64,000 bases of DNA, from contig NC_058337.1 of assembly GCF_905475395.1 (NCBI RefSeq), forward strand, positions 102,914,368-102,978,367. The letters run 5' to 3'. The stretch's first letter is position 1; every line of letters starts with the position of its first letter. The notes beneath the pieces are model-generated. The model had not been told where the DNA came from. It was given only the letters and a program-made list of their open reading frames with translations, and searched no databases. Origin of the DNA: Chrysoperla carnea. Taxonomy: Eukaryota; Arthropoda; Insecta; Neuroptera; Chrysopidae. Of the stretch, positions 13,501-26,829 are shown one piece after another. The translations under genes were made by a program, and so were the position numbers.

Positions 13501-14194
13501 ATTTAGAGTATTAGTAGTGTAAGAGAGATGTCTATTATATACAGAATTACAGATGTTTATTATCATGCTATTATCATACAGAATACGTGATAAATGGACA
13601 GTTGAGCTAAAAACATGTTAAAATTAATACTTATTTGAGTGTGCTAAGTGTACATACCACTGCTGTATGATGTAGTACACTATTTTTACAATATTGTACA
13701 AAAAGACAACCACTTCAAGTTTTCCATTCCATCGAAATATAAGGGTGGAAACTTTAAAAAAAAGCATACTGTATATTATATACTTTTATGTAGGTACATG
13801 TTATCAACATATCTATACACTAACTAAATCAAAGGTTTTTTTTTTAACGAAGTTAATTAATTATTTACGTATGAAATATTATCTATGTATTTTTAAAATA
13901 ATGTTTACATTATGTAAATATTGTAAATTTACAAACGATATTTTTACCCAGCTACATTCAAATATAACAAATTCTTTAACACAAAACTTGGTTATAACGA
14001 GCAGTAATTAGGAATAAAATTCTAAGAAAAACTTTGTCTTTTCACAGTTTGCAACATTGAGCACGCTTAACGAGATGGGAAAAACATCTGTCACGCGTAC
14101 TATGTATGTATTGGGAAAATCATTTTGCTATGCGACAATCTGTGGTCTAAAGTAGAACAACGATAATAGGAAACCATAGTATTTTTAAGTCACA
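10591..14194. other. noncoding AT-rich stretch
   Basis: No exon is supported. Small ORFs here have the composition expected of random AT-rich DNA. A fragment near 11505-11575 matches 5335-5390 inverted. Confidence 0.6.
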
Positions 14195-14480
14195 ATTCCT
14201 CCGAAGACTAACGATCTCGAAAAAAGTTTTAAACAAAAAATGTTAGTTTTTTTTTTAATGAGGATCGACTTTTTAATTTAAAGTATTCCATCTCTTACCG
14301 TTTAGGATCTAAATTGGCTATTAAATAAACCCGAATACCTAGGTCCAATCTGATGTCAGAACATGATGTCCCCCATCAAACTCTGCAGCTTTTGTTAAAG
14401 TTATTTTTTGATTGGTTAACTACAACACGAGATATTTGGGTGTATAGATTAAAACGGCCCATCCCGTTAAGAATATACAG
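14195..14480 (-). repeat. repeat K, copy 2 (inverted relative to copy 1)
   Basis: Inverse of 8235-8520, with moderate divergence. Its presence explains the 60-codon frame at 14353, which I do not treat as a gene. Confidence 0.7.
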
Positions 14481-15224
14481 GGACCACTTTTCCTATACTC
14501 GTATAGACCACTGCTCCTTTTTAATATTTAAATAAAATATAATAAATTAGTAATTTTCCTAATACCAGCTTTCTTTATTCTTACCTTTTTCATAAAAATT
14601 TTAATCGGTGAAGGAATCAGTGTTCAAGAAAATTTCATTTTAATAAATGCAACTAAATAAACCATCCAAATCGGCATTACAATAAAATTTTATTTCTTTC
14701 TCATATTATGTGAAACAACAGTTTTACACTTTTAGATACTTGTTTTCTTATCTTAACAAAAAAATACAAAACGAATATCGTAGCATAACATTTAGTTAGA
14801 ATGAAGACATCATTAAAGATTGTATTGATAGGTATACACGAAATATATTTGGGAATTGTACTTTTTTGTTTAAATGACTTTTGGATAATGTTATTTTACG
14901 AATCATACAATGAGTTTAGTATTCACATAAAAAAACAGGCAGTCACGTAATGATATGTCTAAAAAAAATTCTTCAAAAATCACAAGTTTTTGGTAGTTTT
15001 TTTTTTTCGATTCTAATTTCGACTATGTGAAATAATCAAACACGAACCAAGTACATTCTGGTACAATAACTTAAAATAAAGTTGAATCAAGTTTTAAATA
15101 CACACTTGAACCTTTAATAGATCCAAAATTAAATGAGTGTTTTAATCTTAATATTCTAGTCTCTTCAGTTCGTATACCTATACTCCGATCTCAAAGTGGA
15201 CAATAACGCCCACTTATGGACACT

Positions 15225-16245
15225 GGAGGCTTCCATGGGAACAGTTGAAAATTTTTGAAGTGAAAACTTCTTTAGCGACGTTGGGAAATTTTTGGTAGGG
15301 GAAAATGTAATGGCTTCGCGTTACAGACATGCTGTGCGCGCGCCGACAATCTTATAGCAGTAAATCTGTAGCTATTACAGCTAACGTATTGTGTAACATT
15401 AGTGCTGCGTATATAACAAGTACATTGAAATTTATGTAAATACAAATACTATCCACAAATCATATGATTGTATATTAATTGTTATTTCAATTGAATTGTA
15501 TTTATATTTTGTCATAATCTTGTACAGCCCGTAATATAAACATGCATATAATTTTGCTCGGAATGTCAATAGATGTGAAAACCAGATTGATGTTGATAAT
15601 TTTGAATTAAATATTATGAAATTTTTATACTAAAAGTTCTAAGTTTTCACTTCTATCGGCAGTTCCTATGAATGCCAATTTTTCCGTGAAGTAAACAGTG
15701 GAAAAAATAAGTTTGAGAATTTACGATATACCAAATAAATGAATAATTTAGCAGAAATTTTATTTTTCCACAAAAAATGTCATCCATTATTAAATTTGTG
15801 AAATTTTAAAGTGAAAACTTCCATAGGCGCGATAAACGATATATAATATATGTAAAATAAATAATATTTGGTCGCGTAATACCAAAAACATTATGGTTTC
15901 GCGTCAGCAACATGCTATGAATATAGCTACTGATATAACAACGTAACCTAGAAAAAAACTAAAACTTTTTTCAATCGGAAAAACGACTCTTATGTAATAA
16001 TAATAATTATTGGTGTACAAGTAACTATTAACTAAGTGATTCGAATCTTTGGTAACTTCTGAATACTGTTCATAGATGGTGTATTTTTATAATAATAATT
16101 ATTATTATAATAGTATTTTACAAAATATGTAATTTTAATTATTCATATTATAATTAATTAAAAAATTTTAAATAAAGAAAACACAGTTATTCCAAAGTTA
16201 TAAGTTTTCATTTTCGTCAACAGTTACCATGATTGACTCTTTTTT
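15225..16245. mobile_element. two related inverted-repeat elements in tandem
   Basis: Unit 1 (about 15225-15690) and unit 2 (about 15800-16245) each have AAGTGAAAACTT at the left and AAGTTTTCA.TT..GTCAACAGT-like inverse ends, and share GGCTTCGCGTYAG...ACATGCTRTG and a TAGCTA..A.A.AACGTA block. They are diverged, noncoding copies of one family. Confidence 0.65.
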
Positions 16246-16936
16246 TTAACAGTTTATTTTAAACGAAAGAGAGAGGGTGCTATTAAGGCACTATTCAGTT
16301 CCTGTCCAGGTTATAAAAGAAACATGGACTTGCCTCACTAGTCCGATTCACACTGTTATTTGATTCGATGCGAAACTTTCAAAAAGAAAACATTGTATTT
16401 TATCCTCAAATTACTCCAAAAGTTTATCTTTGATTTTGTCATGATTTATTTCAAAATCTTTTAATAATTGTTTAAAACATTTTTGTATCTTTCAAATAAA
16501 ATATTTCAGTTTGAGTCATTTTTTTTGTGGTAGAGTATACTTTTATCTTCAGCTAGGAAATAAAATCAATAGTGAATAATGGTTTTGGTGATTTCAATCT
16601 ACGACTATATAGGATACATTTCATTTTTTGTATGCAGATAGTCCATTGTTTTAATTCGATAAAAGGAGTTATAAAAGCAAAAATTAAACGAGTAACTTCG
16701 CCAAAATTAATCAAGTCAAGTTTCCAAAAAAAACAATTCTTATACGTTATATTTATACTTTTTAGTAGATTCTATGATTTTTAGTAGTCAATATTTTAAA
16801 ATGCAACAACGTCTCTCTTTCTGTTTTTCCATTAGTGTGATTAAAACTCACGAACCCCTTATATTTTTTCATAGATAGATATATTCTATAGCCAAGTTTT
16901 GGTATATATTTTGTTAAATAAAAGGATGCTATAATA

Positions 16937-17490
16937 GTACAGGATACGAAATAAGGTCGACCTTCAATAATCTGCTTGCAGAATGAAGGTTATTTTTAGA
17001 AAATATAAAATGTTATCAAATATTCCCGTAATGGATTACCTAAAAAAAATATTATCAAGACTACTTTTAAGGTAATACGAGCGCCAAGGCAAGTTTAGAC
17101 TTGTGGTTGAAATTATTTGTATCTTATTTTCAACTTTGATGGTCAATTTTTTAATAACTTCATGAATGTAGACGAAAAATAAAAATTAAATTTTTCGATA
17201 TTGATCTTGGCTTTCGAAATATCGAAAGCTAAATAATTAAACAAAATTTTCGGTATTTTGAAAATTACTCCAGATATCGACAAATTTTATTCTTACTTTT
17301 CGTCTTATGTTGTCAAGTTATAACATATAATTCACCATCAAAATTGAACAAAAATATTTTTTTTAATTTTTGTCCCTACTATCATGCTCATACATCCTTA
17401 ATTAATCGGACAAAAATTACCCTGGCGCTCGTGCGTCCTTAATAAAGCTACCAAAACTTTGAAACCTTGCAACCAAGCCCTAAATTTTAC
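16937..17490. mobile_element. family A MITE interrupted by a family D insertion
   Basis: Family A left end (GTACAGGATACG, preceded by TA) runs to ACTACTTTTAA at 17070, then is interrupted by the family D element, and resumes at about 17439 with TTAATAAAG...CAAAACTTTGAAACCTTG, which matches the interior of the intact copies. The far end cannot be traced beyond about 17490. Confidence 0.75.
17071..17438. mobile_element. family D element, TTAA-flanked, nested in family A
   Basis: 368 bp, starting GGTAATACGAGCGCCAAGGC and ending in the inverse GGCGCTCGTGCGTCC, with TTAA on both sides (17067-17070 and 17439-17442). A TTAA duplication is characteristic of piggyBac-type transposases. No ORF. Confidence 0.85.
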
Positions 17491-17853
17491 AGCAGGCATG
17501 TTTAGCTGTAGGGAACCTGACGAAATAATATACTATAAATAATTATTATCCTCAAAATCGATTTTTCGTGACCCAATTAAAAAATATTCCTTTCTTCTGA
17601 CCGTAAACCCAATCGAAATTCGTAATTTTTGACGAATATATGGATAAAAATTACCCACATATATATTTAGCTGGGTGATACTTTCAATTTGTTGTACAAC
17701 CATGAAATACATAACTCCGATTAATAATTGTAAATCCATATATAAAACAAGAAACTTTTATCTTAAACAAGTTATTAAACCACTTATTAATAAAATCAAT
17801 TTTCCTTTTCAAAAGTATTCTTCGATAGCTGGGGGGCACTCTATATATAAATA

Positions 17854-20028
17854 ATACCGGGTGTCAACAGAATATTTCAAATAGCTCCTTATCAGATTAT
17901 TTGATCTTATGAATCAGATTATTTGAATTTGAATTGATTATGAATCAGATTTTTTGATGAAATTTCATGTTCAATAATATCACAGCTTTCGAAAAGCCAG
18001 TTGGACGGACTCCACCAAAGGCCTCGAAGATGATCGATTATCAGGAATGCACGCCCGCAGAAATTAATCTCTCGAGTTATATATTCTGTTATAGTTTAAC
18101 TATAATTTTGTACTATTTCAAACTCTTATTAGCGTTTTATAGCCTACAATACTCAATTATATAAAGATAATAACACTTCGCTATCTCAATGGATGTTTTC
18201 ATGAAATATAGTTATTTTCAATTTTGTTTTTATTTTAAATTCGTTTATTTTAACCTATTGTGTGCCAACGATACCTACTTCAAAGTATTATGTTTTTCTT
18301 GCAACTTTTATACGATCACATAAAGAATTCTAGAAAATATCCTTTGAAAAATTGTATTCTTTAATACATTTTATGTTACCCACAAATACATTTTTGGAAA
18401 TAGAAAAAAAACATCTCAGTATTATTTACGAAAGTTTACAAACGCTCAAAAAAAAAATTTTTTAATTACCGCTGGCATGTAATGAATAAAATTCGGCGAA
18501 TTTAATAAATTTCTGGAAAAAGTATTAAAAAATATCTGTAATTTATGAAAATATCCATTAAGATAACGAAATGTAATTATCTCTATATAAGATAATAGTG
18601 TAAACTATAAGATAATATAACCCAAGTGAATTTAAAGAAGAATATTGTATATGCAGATATAAAGTATCTAGCACCTCTTCTCATATGTGCGCGTTAGTCC
18701 CATTCAATTTTAGCTATCTCAAGTCATATTTTGAGCTACAAGCTGCTTGAGCTGCGTTTTTTTGTTCTTGGCAAATATAATTGGACTAAGTATTATTTTG
18801 ATAAAACTTCCCAAATTTCAATATATTTTGAATGCCTGTATAAAAATTATTCGAGTTGGAATTTCTGTTAATTGTTGTACGAAAAAAATTGCAAAATATT
18901 CTAAAACTTTTTTTCTTACAAAATTAAAACGCAAAAAAAAGTTTGAAATGATTTTTGCGTTATTAAGGTAGTATGAGTGCCAAGGCAAGTTTAGACTCAT
19001 GGTTGAAATTATTCGTATTTTCAACTTTGATGTCGTGAATGTAGACGAAAACTAAGAATAAAATTTTGCGATATCTGCCTTGGTTTTCGAAATATCGAAA
19101 ACTGAATAATTTAAGAAAGTTTTCAATTTTCAATTTTTTGAAAATTACTCCAGATAACGAAAAATTCTTACTTTTGGTCTTATATTGTCAAGTTATAACA
19201 TAATTCACCATCAAAATTGAAAATATATTTTTTTTTTAATTTGTATCCCCACTACCGTGCTCATACATCCTTAAGTAGTCAAGCAAAACAGATTTTTTTG
19301 TTTTCATTAATTTATTGAGGTTTTAGCTTTAATTTAAATAAGACTAATGTTAAAAATATCTATTTTTAAAGTCATTTATTCATTTAAATAATCGGGCAGC
19401 CCTTCCTGAAATTTTCAGAATTGATTTAGACTTAGTCCAACTTCATATTAAAAAAATCTAGCTTTTTATCCAAAATTGCCCTTTCGCTCGTACAACCTTA
19501 ATACATGAATAGTATTTGTATTGATACTTTTCAATACTTTCAATACTTTGTGGCTCCTTTAGCTCCTAAAACTGTAACAATTCATTTATCTCGAAAATTA
19601 TACCCTATGAACAAAAAATTACAAGAGTATTATTTTTTAATTAAAATTTGGTAAATTCACAAAGTAGGTTTTTCCCAATTTTGGCATATTTTGAGAATTT
19701 TTTTTTCCTACTTGTTCTAGTGTTTTTTTTTTTAATCGCACAACCATGTCTAAAATTTTGAAAAATCTACTTAAAAAATTAGCTATTATTACTGAATCAC
19801 ACAGTAATAATTTAAATGTTAACAAAGACTTTTAGTGCCCGCCATTTTGGAAATAATTTATCAATAGTAGAAAATTAAATTTGCGTTATTAAAAAAAATA
19901 TTCCAATTAAAATATAATTTGGATTGGTTTTCAATTTTGAAATTAAAGAAAATTCTTAGTTAATCACTATAGATATTCTTTTATTCTTTTGAGGGGGGTA
20001 TGTTAAATGAAAATCCATTGACACCCGG

Positions 20029-20032
<4 letters not shown>
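17854..20032. mobile_element. possible 2.2-kb element with ATACCGGGTGTCAA inverted ends
   Basis: ATACCGGGTGTCAA at 17854-17867 recurs inverted at 20019-20032. The interior includes a GC-richer segment (about 17965-18060) reading FEKPVGRTPPKASKMIDYQ on the plus strand, which I do not recognise, and a nested family D element. The inverted match stops after 14 bp. Confidence 0.4.
18967..19497. mobile_element. family D element, TTAA-flanked
   Basis: 531 bp from GGTAGTATGAGTGCCAAGGC to CGCTCGTACAACC, flanked by TTAA (18963-18966 and 19498-19501). The interior shares the GATATCTGCC.TGGTTTTCGAAATATCGAAA-like region with the other copies. Confidence 0.85.

Positions 20033-20038
<6 letters not shown>

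Positions 20039-20097
<59 letters not shown>
20039..20097. repeat. (TA)n microsatellite
   Basis: Uninterrupted TA dinucleotide run of about 59 bp, next to the ATACCGGGTGTCAA inverted end. Confidence 0.95.
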
Positions 20098-20099
<2 letters not shown>

Positions 20100-20102
<3 letters not shown>

Positions 20103-21990
20103 TTTAATTATTGATTTCAAATGATGATTTTCCAGGTTGTGAGAAGACCAACCAGGTCACATAGGAGAGAACTGAACACACTCAGAGAACATAGAATAAA
20201 ATATATTGGAATACAAGCTACAGGTATATAAAAGCTACAGGTGATGTAACATGGTATATTTTAGGTATAAAAGGTATATGATAATAATACATAATATTAC
20301 ATTATATACTTACAATATATATAACTATATGTTGAATATAATAAAAATATATACATTATATATTATATATAAATATCTATACAACATATTATATTTATTT
20401 GATTGTAAAAATAAAAAATATTGATTGAGTTTTTGTTCTTTTTTAATAACAAAAAATGTATTCTTTTTTTTTTTATAATAAATTTCATTTTAATTAATAT
20501 TTCAATAAAATAATTCGTTTTTTGGAGGGTTAATATCTAAATGCACAGAGAAATAAAATTAAATGAAAAAAAAAAAATATAATTAAATAGTAATTTAAAA
20601 ATAAAACTTACCTTAATTTATTAATAATGATTACAAATTAAATTATTTATTTTTATTTATTTTTTTTACTTAGTGGTTTTAGTAATTATAAGTAATTACT
20701 TGGTAATTGTTGATAAATTAGTTAACCAAATTAGTTAACAATTAGATATATATTTAACACTATAAACAATTAATATTATTATATATTTAATTTAATATTA
20801 TGATTGTTTTGATTAAAATACACGTCACGTATTTTATTTAAAAAATATACTTTTAAATCACTTTTAAATTAATTTTTAATTTTTTTTTATTATCATTTTA
20901 TTTTGTTTTGATTGTATTTCTTTTTTTTTTATAACAATTATCAAATATTTTTAACAATTAATTTAACAACAATAATTTTTTATTTTTTTATTTTCAATTT
21001 TTAACAAATTTTTTAGATTATTTTTTTAACAGATTTTTTAATTATTTTCTTATATTTTTTTTAAATAATAAATAAATGTTTTTGTTTCATATTTAATCAA
21101 ATTATTAAATTATTATTAAAATAACAATTCATATAAATATTATTATTAACAACAATATGTTGATTGTTATAAATGAATATTTTTAATTTAATTGTTGATA
21201 GTTTCATTGTTGTGAGTTTTTTATTTAATTAAATAATTTAAATTTAATTAAATATAGATGATTTATGTATTATATAAAATATTATATAATATACATTTGA
21301 TAACAATGCTGTTATATTGTTGTTAATTTTTATATATTTATATTTATGTACAACGATGTATGAATGCTTACAATACCAATTTAAATAAAAAGTTCAGAAA
21401 TATTATTATATATAGCTCGACTCGACGATCTCATGTTCTCAATTCTCGTCTCGTTCACAATATACTCTCACTCAAGCTCCAACTCAACACTCATATAAGT
21501 GAGAGCTATAGTGTAGCGTAGAATATATCATTTAAGAGTTACAAGCTCATTGGTGAGTTATAAACAGAGCATGCTGTTATACTTTTAATAATATTGTATA
21601 CAATAATTTTTTTTTTTGCTGTTGTAATAACGATAATTATTAATAATAATATGTTTATTTGTTTTTATTAACCAATAAATTTCCTTTTTTTGTTTGTAAC
21701 TCTAATCACTCTTTTTAACAAAAAAGTTTAAAATATTTATTGATTTTGAAATAAATGAAATTATACAATGTAGCTTTTCTAAAATAAGTATTATCTTTGT
21801 TTTATATTTTTTCGCCATTAAAAAAATCGATAAAGCATCAGGAAAATAAATTTTTTATTTAATTTAAAAAGTAACATTAATCGATAAAAATTAAATAATA
21901 TATATTAATAAAAAATGTGGCAATTTTACAGATAAAATAAATTTAAAAAAACAAAAAGCCATTCTGATATAGCATTTGTAGGCCAGACTA
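20100..21990. other. extremely AT-rich noncoding stretch
   Basis: Nearly pure A/T with homopolymer runs and no ORF. A short less biased island near 21415-21560 contains GAGCTCGACTC-like and CTCACTCAAGCTCCAACTC text; function unknown. Confidence 0.7.
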
Positions 21991-23900
21991 ATAACTGTAC
22001 GATTAACCCGCCAGAATTCGCGTCAACCGTTCGGTAATATTTAAGCGCGTGATGAAAAATTTGCTCACGCGATCTGATCTATTCTTTACGTTTGTAAATC
22101 ATACCCTTCACATTATTTTATTTTTTGATGCACTAGCTAATAAAAAATAATTAGATTATACGATTATTTTTTTTAGAGCATTTTTATTTTTATTTTTATT
22201 TTTTTATTTTTTGAACAGAGAAATAATCTATATAATTAAATTTATTTTAACTAATTTCATCATATTTCTATCGCAATTTTTTTTAATGTACTGAGTACGA
22301 CTTATATTAAACTAACGAAAGTACACAAACAGGTCTGAAAATTACAGAAGTTAAAGGTTTTTGATTACACTTTTTCTCTCAAGGTGAGAGAAATTCTAAC
22401 AATTTAAGTAAAAGTAAAGTCATTATAAATATCTTAAAAAGCACCCCACAGTTTTTGACGATAAAATGATTTTTTTGAATTCAAAGAAATTATTTTCTAC
22501 CTCTTAGTTCAGCTAGTTACATAAGCGTGTTTTTTATTTTTTTTAAACTATCAATTATTTTGTGTTTTTTAATTTTTTAGACTATTATTTATTTATAAAA
22601 TATTCAGTATAAATATGGTGGGAACGCAAATAAATGTATATATTTTCAGATTTGGAAATCGTTAATATTGAAAATTCTGACCATGATAAACAAATAAACT
22701 TATTGTGTTATTGTATTGTCATTGGCCTTTGATACGAATGCCAAATTTCTAGTTAATCCGACGTTTTGAAGGGGGTCAAAATTATGTTCAAAGATTCCGT
22801 TGTATGCTAACATACAAACATACTAACATACGTATCAAGCTAATCTCGCACAGCCTTCACAACCAAATTTCAACTTAGAAACTAATGATTTTTTTAAGGA
22901 GTGAAATTCCATTTATTGTACCAATAAAATTTCATTAATCTTTTTCATTATTTAATAATATTTTACCAAAAATAAATGCATAAATCAAATTTTTTTTTAA
23001 ATCAGCAACAATAGCGCCACATTTGTTTAAAAACAACAACCAGAATGCCAACAAGAGTAACAAAAAACAAACACAAATAACTTTGATAATATTTATAAAT
23101 ATCTAAATGTGTTTGGTTGGTTCAGAGCTTCAAAGCATCAGAGAGAGCTTCAATATCATACTTTATATTTTATATCTCACTCATACAGTGTTGCTTTCAT
23201 ATAATAATCCCCATCTAAACAGCATGATTCTCCATCTTTATTTAACTCTGTTTTCGATTCATACATATATATGTAGTTGAATATAGTGGAAGTTGGTATA
23301 GTTTTTTAGGTACAAAAAAAAATACAAAATAAAATAATACACATTTGTAGCGCACACATCATCAGCACATGCTATCCATGCATGCACCTGCTTTGTGCTT
23401 GCTACACTGCTACAACTTTGCTAGAATAACAAGAGCGCACACAGTAGTAGTGTACGTACGTAGAGAGAGCTATGTGTACTTTTCAAAAATTCACCATCAA
23501 ATCATATTATCTCACTCTCACTCTCATTCTGTAATATCTATACTTCTTGCTTGGTTGAATTCATACCTAGGTATTCTCGTGTACAGACTCGGCTATGTGT
23601 GTTGGTACCTATCATCATGATCATCATATGTATTGGTGCTTGTTGGTGGTTGTGTATGTATATGCTCCAGCACAAGCTCCATGCTCCAGTACAGCAGCTC
23701 AATGATTCCACAGGTTGTTCCGTTCCGCCCGGATAGACAAGTTGACGTCGTATAGTATCGTACTACGTATGTATGTATGTGTATATCGGTCGGTCGATAC
23801 TCATACCAATGCTCATGCATTAGTAGCTCACCTACCCATCACTCTAATGTAGATATGAATATTCGGATACAATCGTTAATATTCGTATTATAGTATAAGC
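21990..23900. other. locally GC-richer noncoding region, possible promoter or untranslated exon area
   Basis: Around 22000-22080 (CGCGTCAACCG, AAGCGCGTGATG) and 23340-23830 base composition is less AT-rich than anywhere near. The second part has GCACACA, GTACGTACG, a TGACGTCG motif (CRE-like, about 23742) and GGTCGGTCG. Overlapping frames at 23369-23820 on both strands are probably a composition effect; none resembles a known protein. It may be a promoter or 5' exon of a gene outside the window. Confidence 0.3.
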
Positions 23901-24890
23901 TCTGGTACTCTAAAGCTGTTTGCTTCTAATACATTTTATAAAACAGTGGTTATTCAACTTCAAATTTCTTATACAATGTATAAAGAGCTTTATGTAGCTT
24001 AATATTTATTTAACAAGCTTTATATATAAGATGGAATCTATGTCAGAAATTAAAAACTTTTGTTTAATGTTGTTATTTTAGTATACTAGCACGCTTTTAT
24101 TAGCTTGACCTGTAACTTTATGTTAATTAACTTTCTTTGTAAAACAATCTTAAAACTAACTTTTCATATAGCTCTAATTGTTGATAGAGTTTGCAATTTT
24201 TCTAAGGACAATACGATGTTATTGGAACATCTACCTCGTATCATCATTATGTTATGAAATAAAAATGGTGGAAGAGGTGGGAAAAATATTTAGAGAGGTT
24301 TATATGTTACAGGCTAATGTTTTTGATAGTACGTAGAAAATTGCTGTTATCCAAAATAGTTCAGCATATTGTGTTATTTTTCTCTTTCTTCTTGCTATTT
24401 TAGCAATGACAAAAATTAGTGTTCTTAAATAACATTTTCATTCACATGAAAATGATTTGAAATCTTTTTTTTTATTATTTTTGAATAATATCTGGCTGTT
24501 AGCAAAGACAAAATTGTCTGGCAATGCTAATTTATACTACCTGATAAATGATTTTTTTTAAATTGTCATAAAATGATTTTAAAATCAGCAATTTTTGCAG
24601 CTTTTTTCACACTACTAAACGCACTAGATGCATTCGCCCTGAATTTCAATAAGGAAAAAACAAGTCGTTTGGTGAGTCTGGTGTGACCCTTGAGGTCCAC
24701 ACGAATAACTTCTCAGTATAATAAAGAGTTACAAAAAAATAAAAATAAAACTTCCAACACATTTATATAAAATGTGTATAGGTCACCAACCGCCCAATTA
24801 TCTTGAAATCAACTTTTTCACAGAACATAGCATCGGAAAACGGCTAGCAAAAGTGTTGCTAGTTGCGAAAGACTTTAACCATGATGTGCA

Positions 24891-25104
24891 TTTCTAAGAA
24901 AACATGAAAATTTTCCGCACTTGGAAAGTTTTTCTTCCCACTCCATCTGGTATCGCTTGATTGGATTGCTTACTTATTTGAACGCCAGGACTCTAATTTT
25001 TTAAAATTTTATTTTATTCAGTTGCCTATTTTTTTCTCTTCTTCCTCGGCAAGTGGGAACTAAAAACTTTCCAAGTGCGGGAAATTTATAAGGGTACTTA
25101 GAAA
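24891..25104. mobile_element. foldback MITE, about 215 bp
   Basis: Inverted arms of about 50 bp: TTTCTAAG at each end, with CCGCACTTGGAAAGTTTTT in the left arm and its inverse AAAAACTTTCCAAGTGCGG in the right. No ORF. Confidence 0.8.
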
Positions 25105-25259
25105 TTTTATTAATGTAAATTAACACTTTTTAAGCATTCGTAAACTGAGAAGAGGGGTGTCATAAGTTTAACGTATCGGTGTTTTCTTGAAAAGTAATTT
25201 TAAGGAGAATTTTCTTAGCTATGCTTTAAATGCGAATATAGGGTTACCGTATCCGAAAC

Positions 25260-25410
25260 AACTAGAAAAGAGACGATGATCATCAAACTTTGAACAGATT
25301 TTCTTGAAACACAACTAAGAACACTCTCGATCAAATTATCTTCCAAACAAACAAAAAATCCAAATCGGTTTATCCGTTAGGAGCTACGATGCAACAAACG
25401 AATCGATCAG
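25260..25410. repeat. interspersed repeat tail fragment
   Basis: Text around AACTAAGAACACTCTCGATC and CGGTTTATCCGTTAGGAGC matches 34619-34770. It resembles the 3' untranslated tail of an insect retroelement. Family not determined. Confidence 0.55.
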
Positions 25411-26829
25411 ATCTAATTTTATGTCGAGGATTTCTTCAAATTTTTAATTTATTCTTTTCTTAAATCAGCTTTATAAATCTGTGATAAGATTTGGGAAAAT
25501 TTTCTTATAATAGACATCGCTCCAAGTTCGTCGATGAAAAAAAGGTTAAGTTAATTTCGATTAAAATTAACTACAGTTTTCCGATTACTTAATTTCCCGG
25601 CTAATAAAGCGTAGGTTGCTGTATATAAATAAAATTTTTTTAGTCACTGATATATCTTTATAATATAGTTTGTTATAAGTTTGATTTGATTTGAGTTGGT
25701 TTATATATAATATTCTAAACTCGAACAACAGAGTAACAGCGTTTGTTATTGACGAGCGTTGCAAAAAGCGTGTGTTGAAACTTTAGTACCTACACTATTT
25801 ATTTATTCATATACAATTCAATATATTATGAATATATATTTTTGGTTTTTTATTTCCTTATCTTCCCTTTTTGTCTAATGCTGTCATTACCTATTATCAC
25901 TTTGTCTTTCATATCATAGAAATTTTACCTCTGATAAATGAGTAGGCAATGTATGTAACGATAATATTAAAAAAATAAAATAGAGTAAGGTGTCGTACCT
26001 CGGATCATTTGTACCTTCGATCATTTTTATTTTTTCAAAGATATTAGTCTTTGAATAAATATCTGCCAAGGTTGACGATGGAAACAAGACTGGATCAGCA
26101 ATGGTTTATCAAACTTTGGGTTGCCAGCTAAGGCTTATAAATCAAGGCTTAGTTAACCAATCCTTGGGTAAGATGTTGCAGTGTTGATTTGCCAAGGCTT
26201 ATTATGTTTTATGCAATAGACTTCCCCTATTTTCTATAATGACTCCTCAAAGAAAAAATGTAATTTATAGCGAACTATTCGAGATATGTATAACGTCGAT
26301 ATATTTTTGGTTTCTTTACTCAAGTGTTGCAATATTGACATGCCAATTTCTTTTGATTTGTTCAAATTTTTAGAACTATTTAGTATTTTTCAAAAGGGGT
26401 CGTTTTACTCACCTTGTAAGAATAGGTGGGTAAAATGATCCCATTGCATTTCCTACCAAATAGTTCACATAAAATATTAATTGTTCCTTTTCATTGCATC
26501 AACGATTAGTATGAAAACAAAAATCACTTGTAAAATCATCTCAATCAGCACATTTAAGACAAATGATGGAGAATCATTTTACCTATTACAATTTTACAAA
26601 CCAAATAGGGATCATTTTAACGAATATAAAGGAGATCATTTTACCCGTAACGACATATTTGAATATCGTCATAAAAACAGATCTTAAAATTTATTATACG
26701 TCTATCAAAATGTGTTATAATATTATTAAAAGTCAACAGAATCCAAGAGTAAAACAACCAGCCGGCAAAAACTAACACAAGAAAAGAAATTTTGCGTTGA
26801 AATTTGACTTACCATAGATCATAAGCAGT

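Noticed and set aside
13694..14011. 105-codon plus-strand frame
   Set aside because: Composition (Ile, Phe, Tyr, Lys, Asn) is what random AT-rich DNA gives; no motif or splice context.
14353..14535. 60-codon plus-strand frame
   Set aside because: It falls in repeat K; the other copy at 8235-8520 does not preserve the frame.
23551..23820. Overlapping frames on both strands in the GC-richer island
   Set aside because: No family resemblance, no consistent splice pattern, and both strands are open, as expected from reduced AT content.
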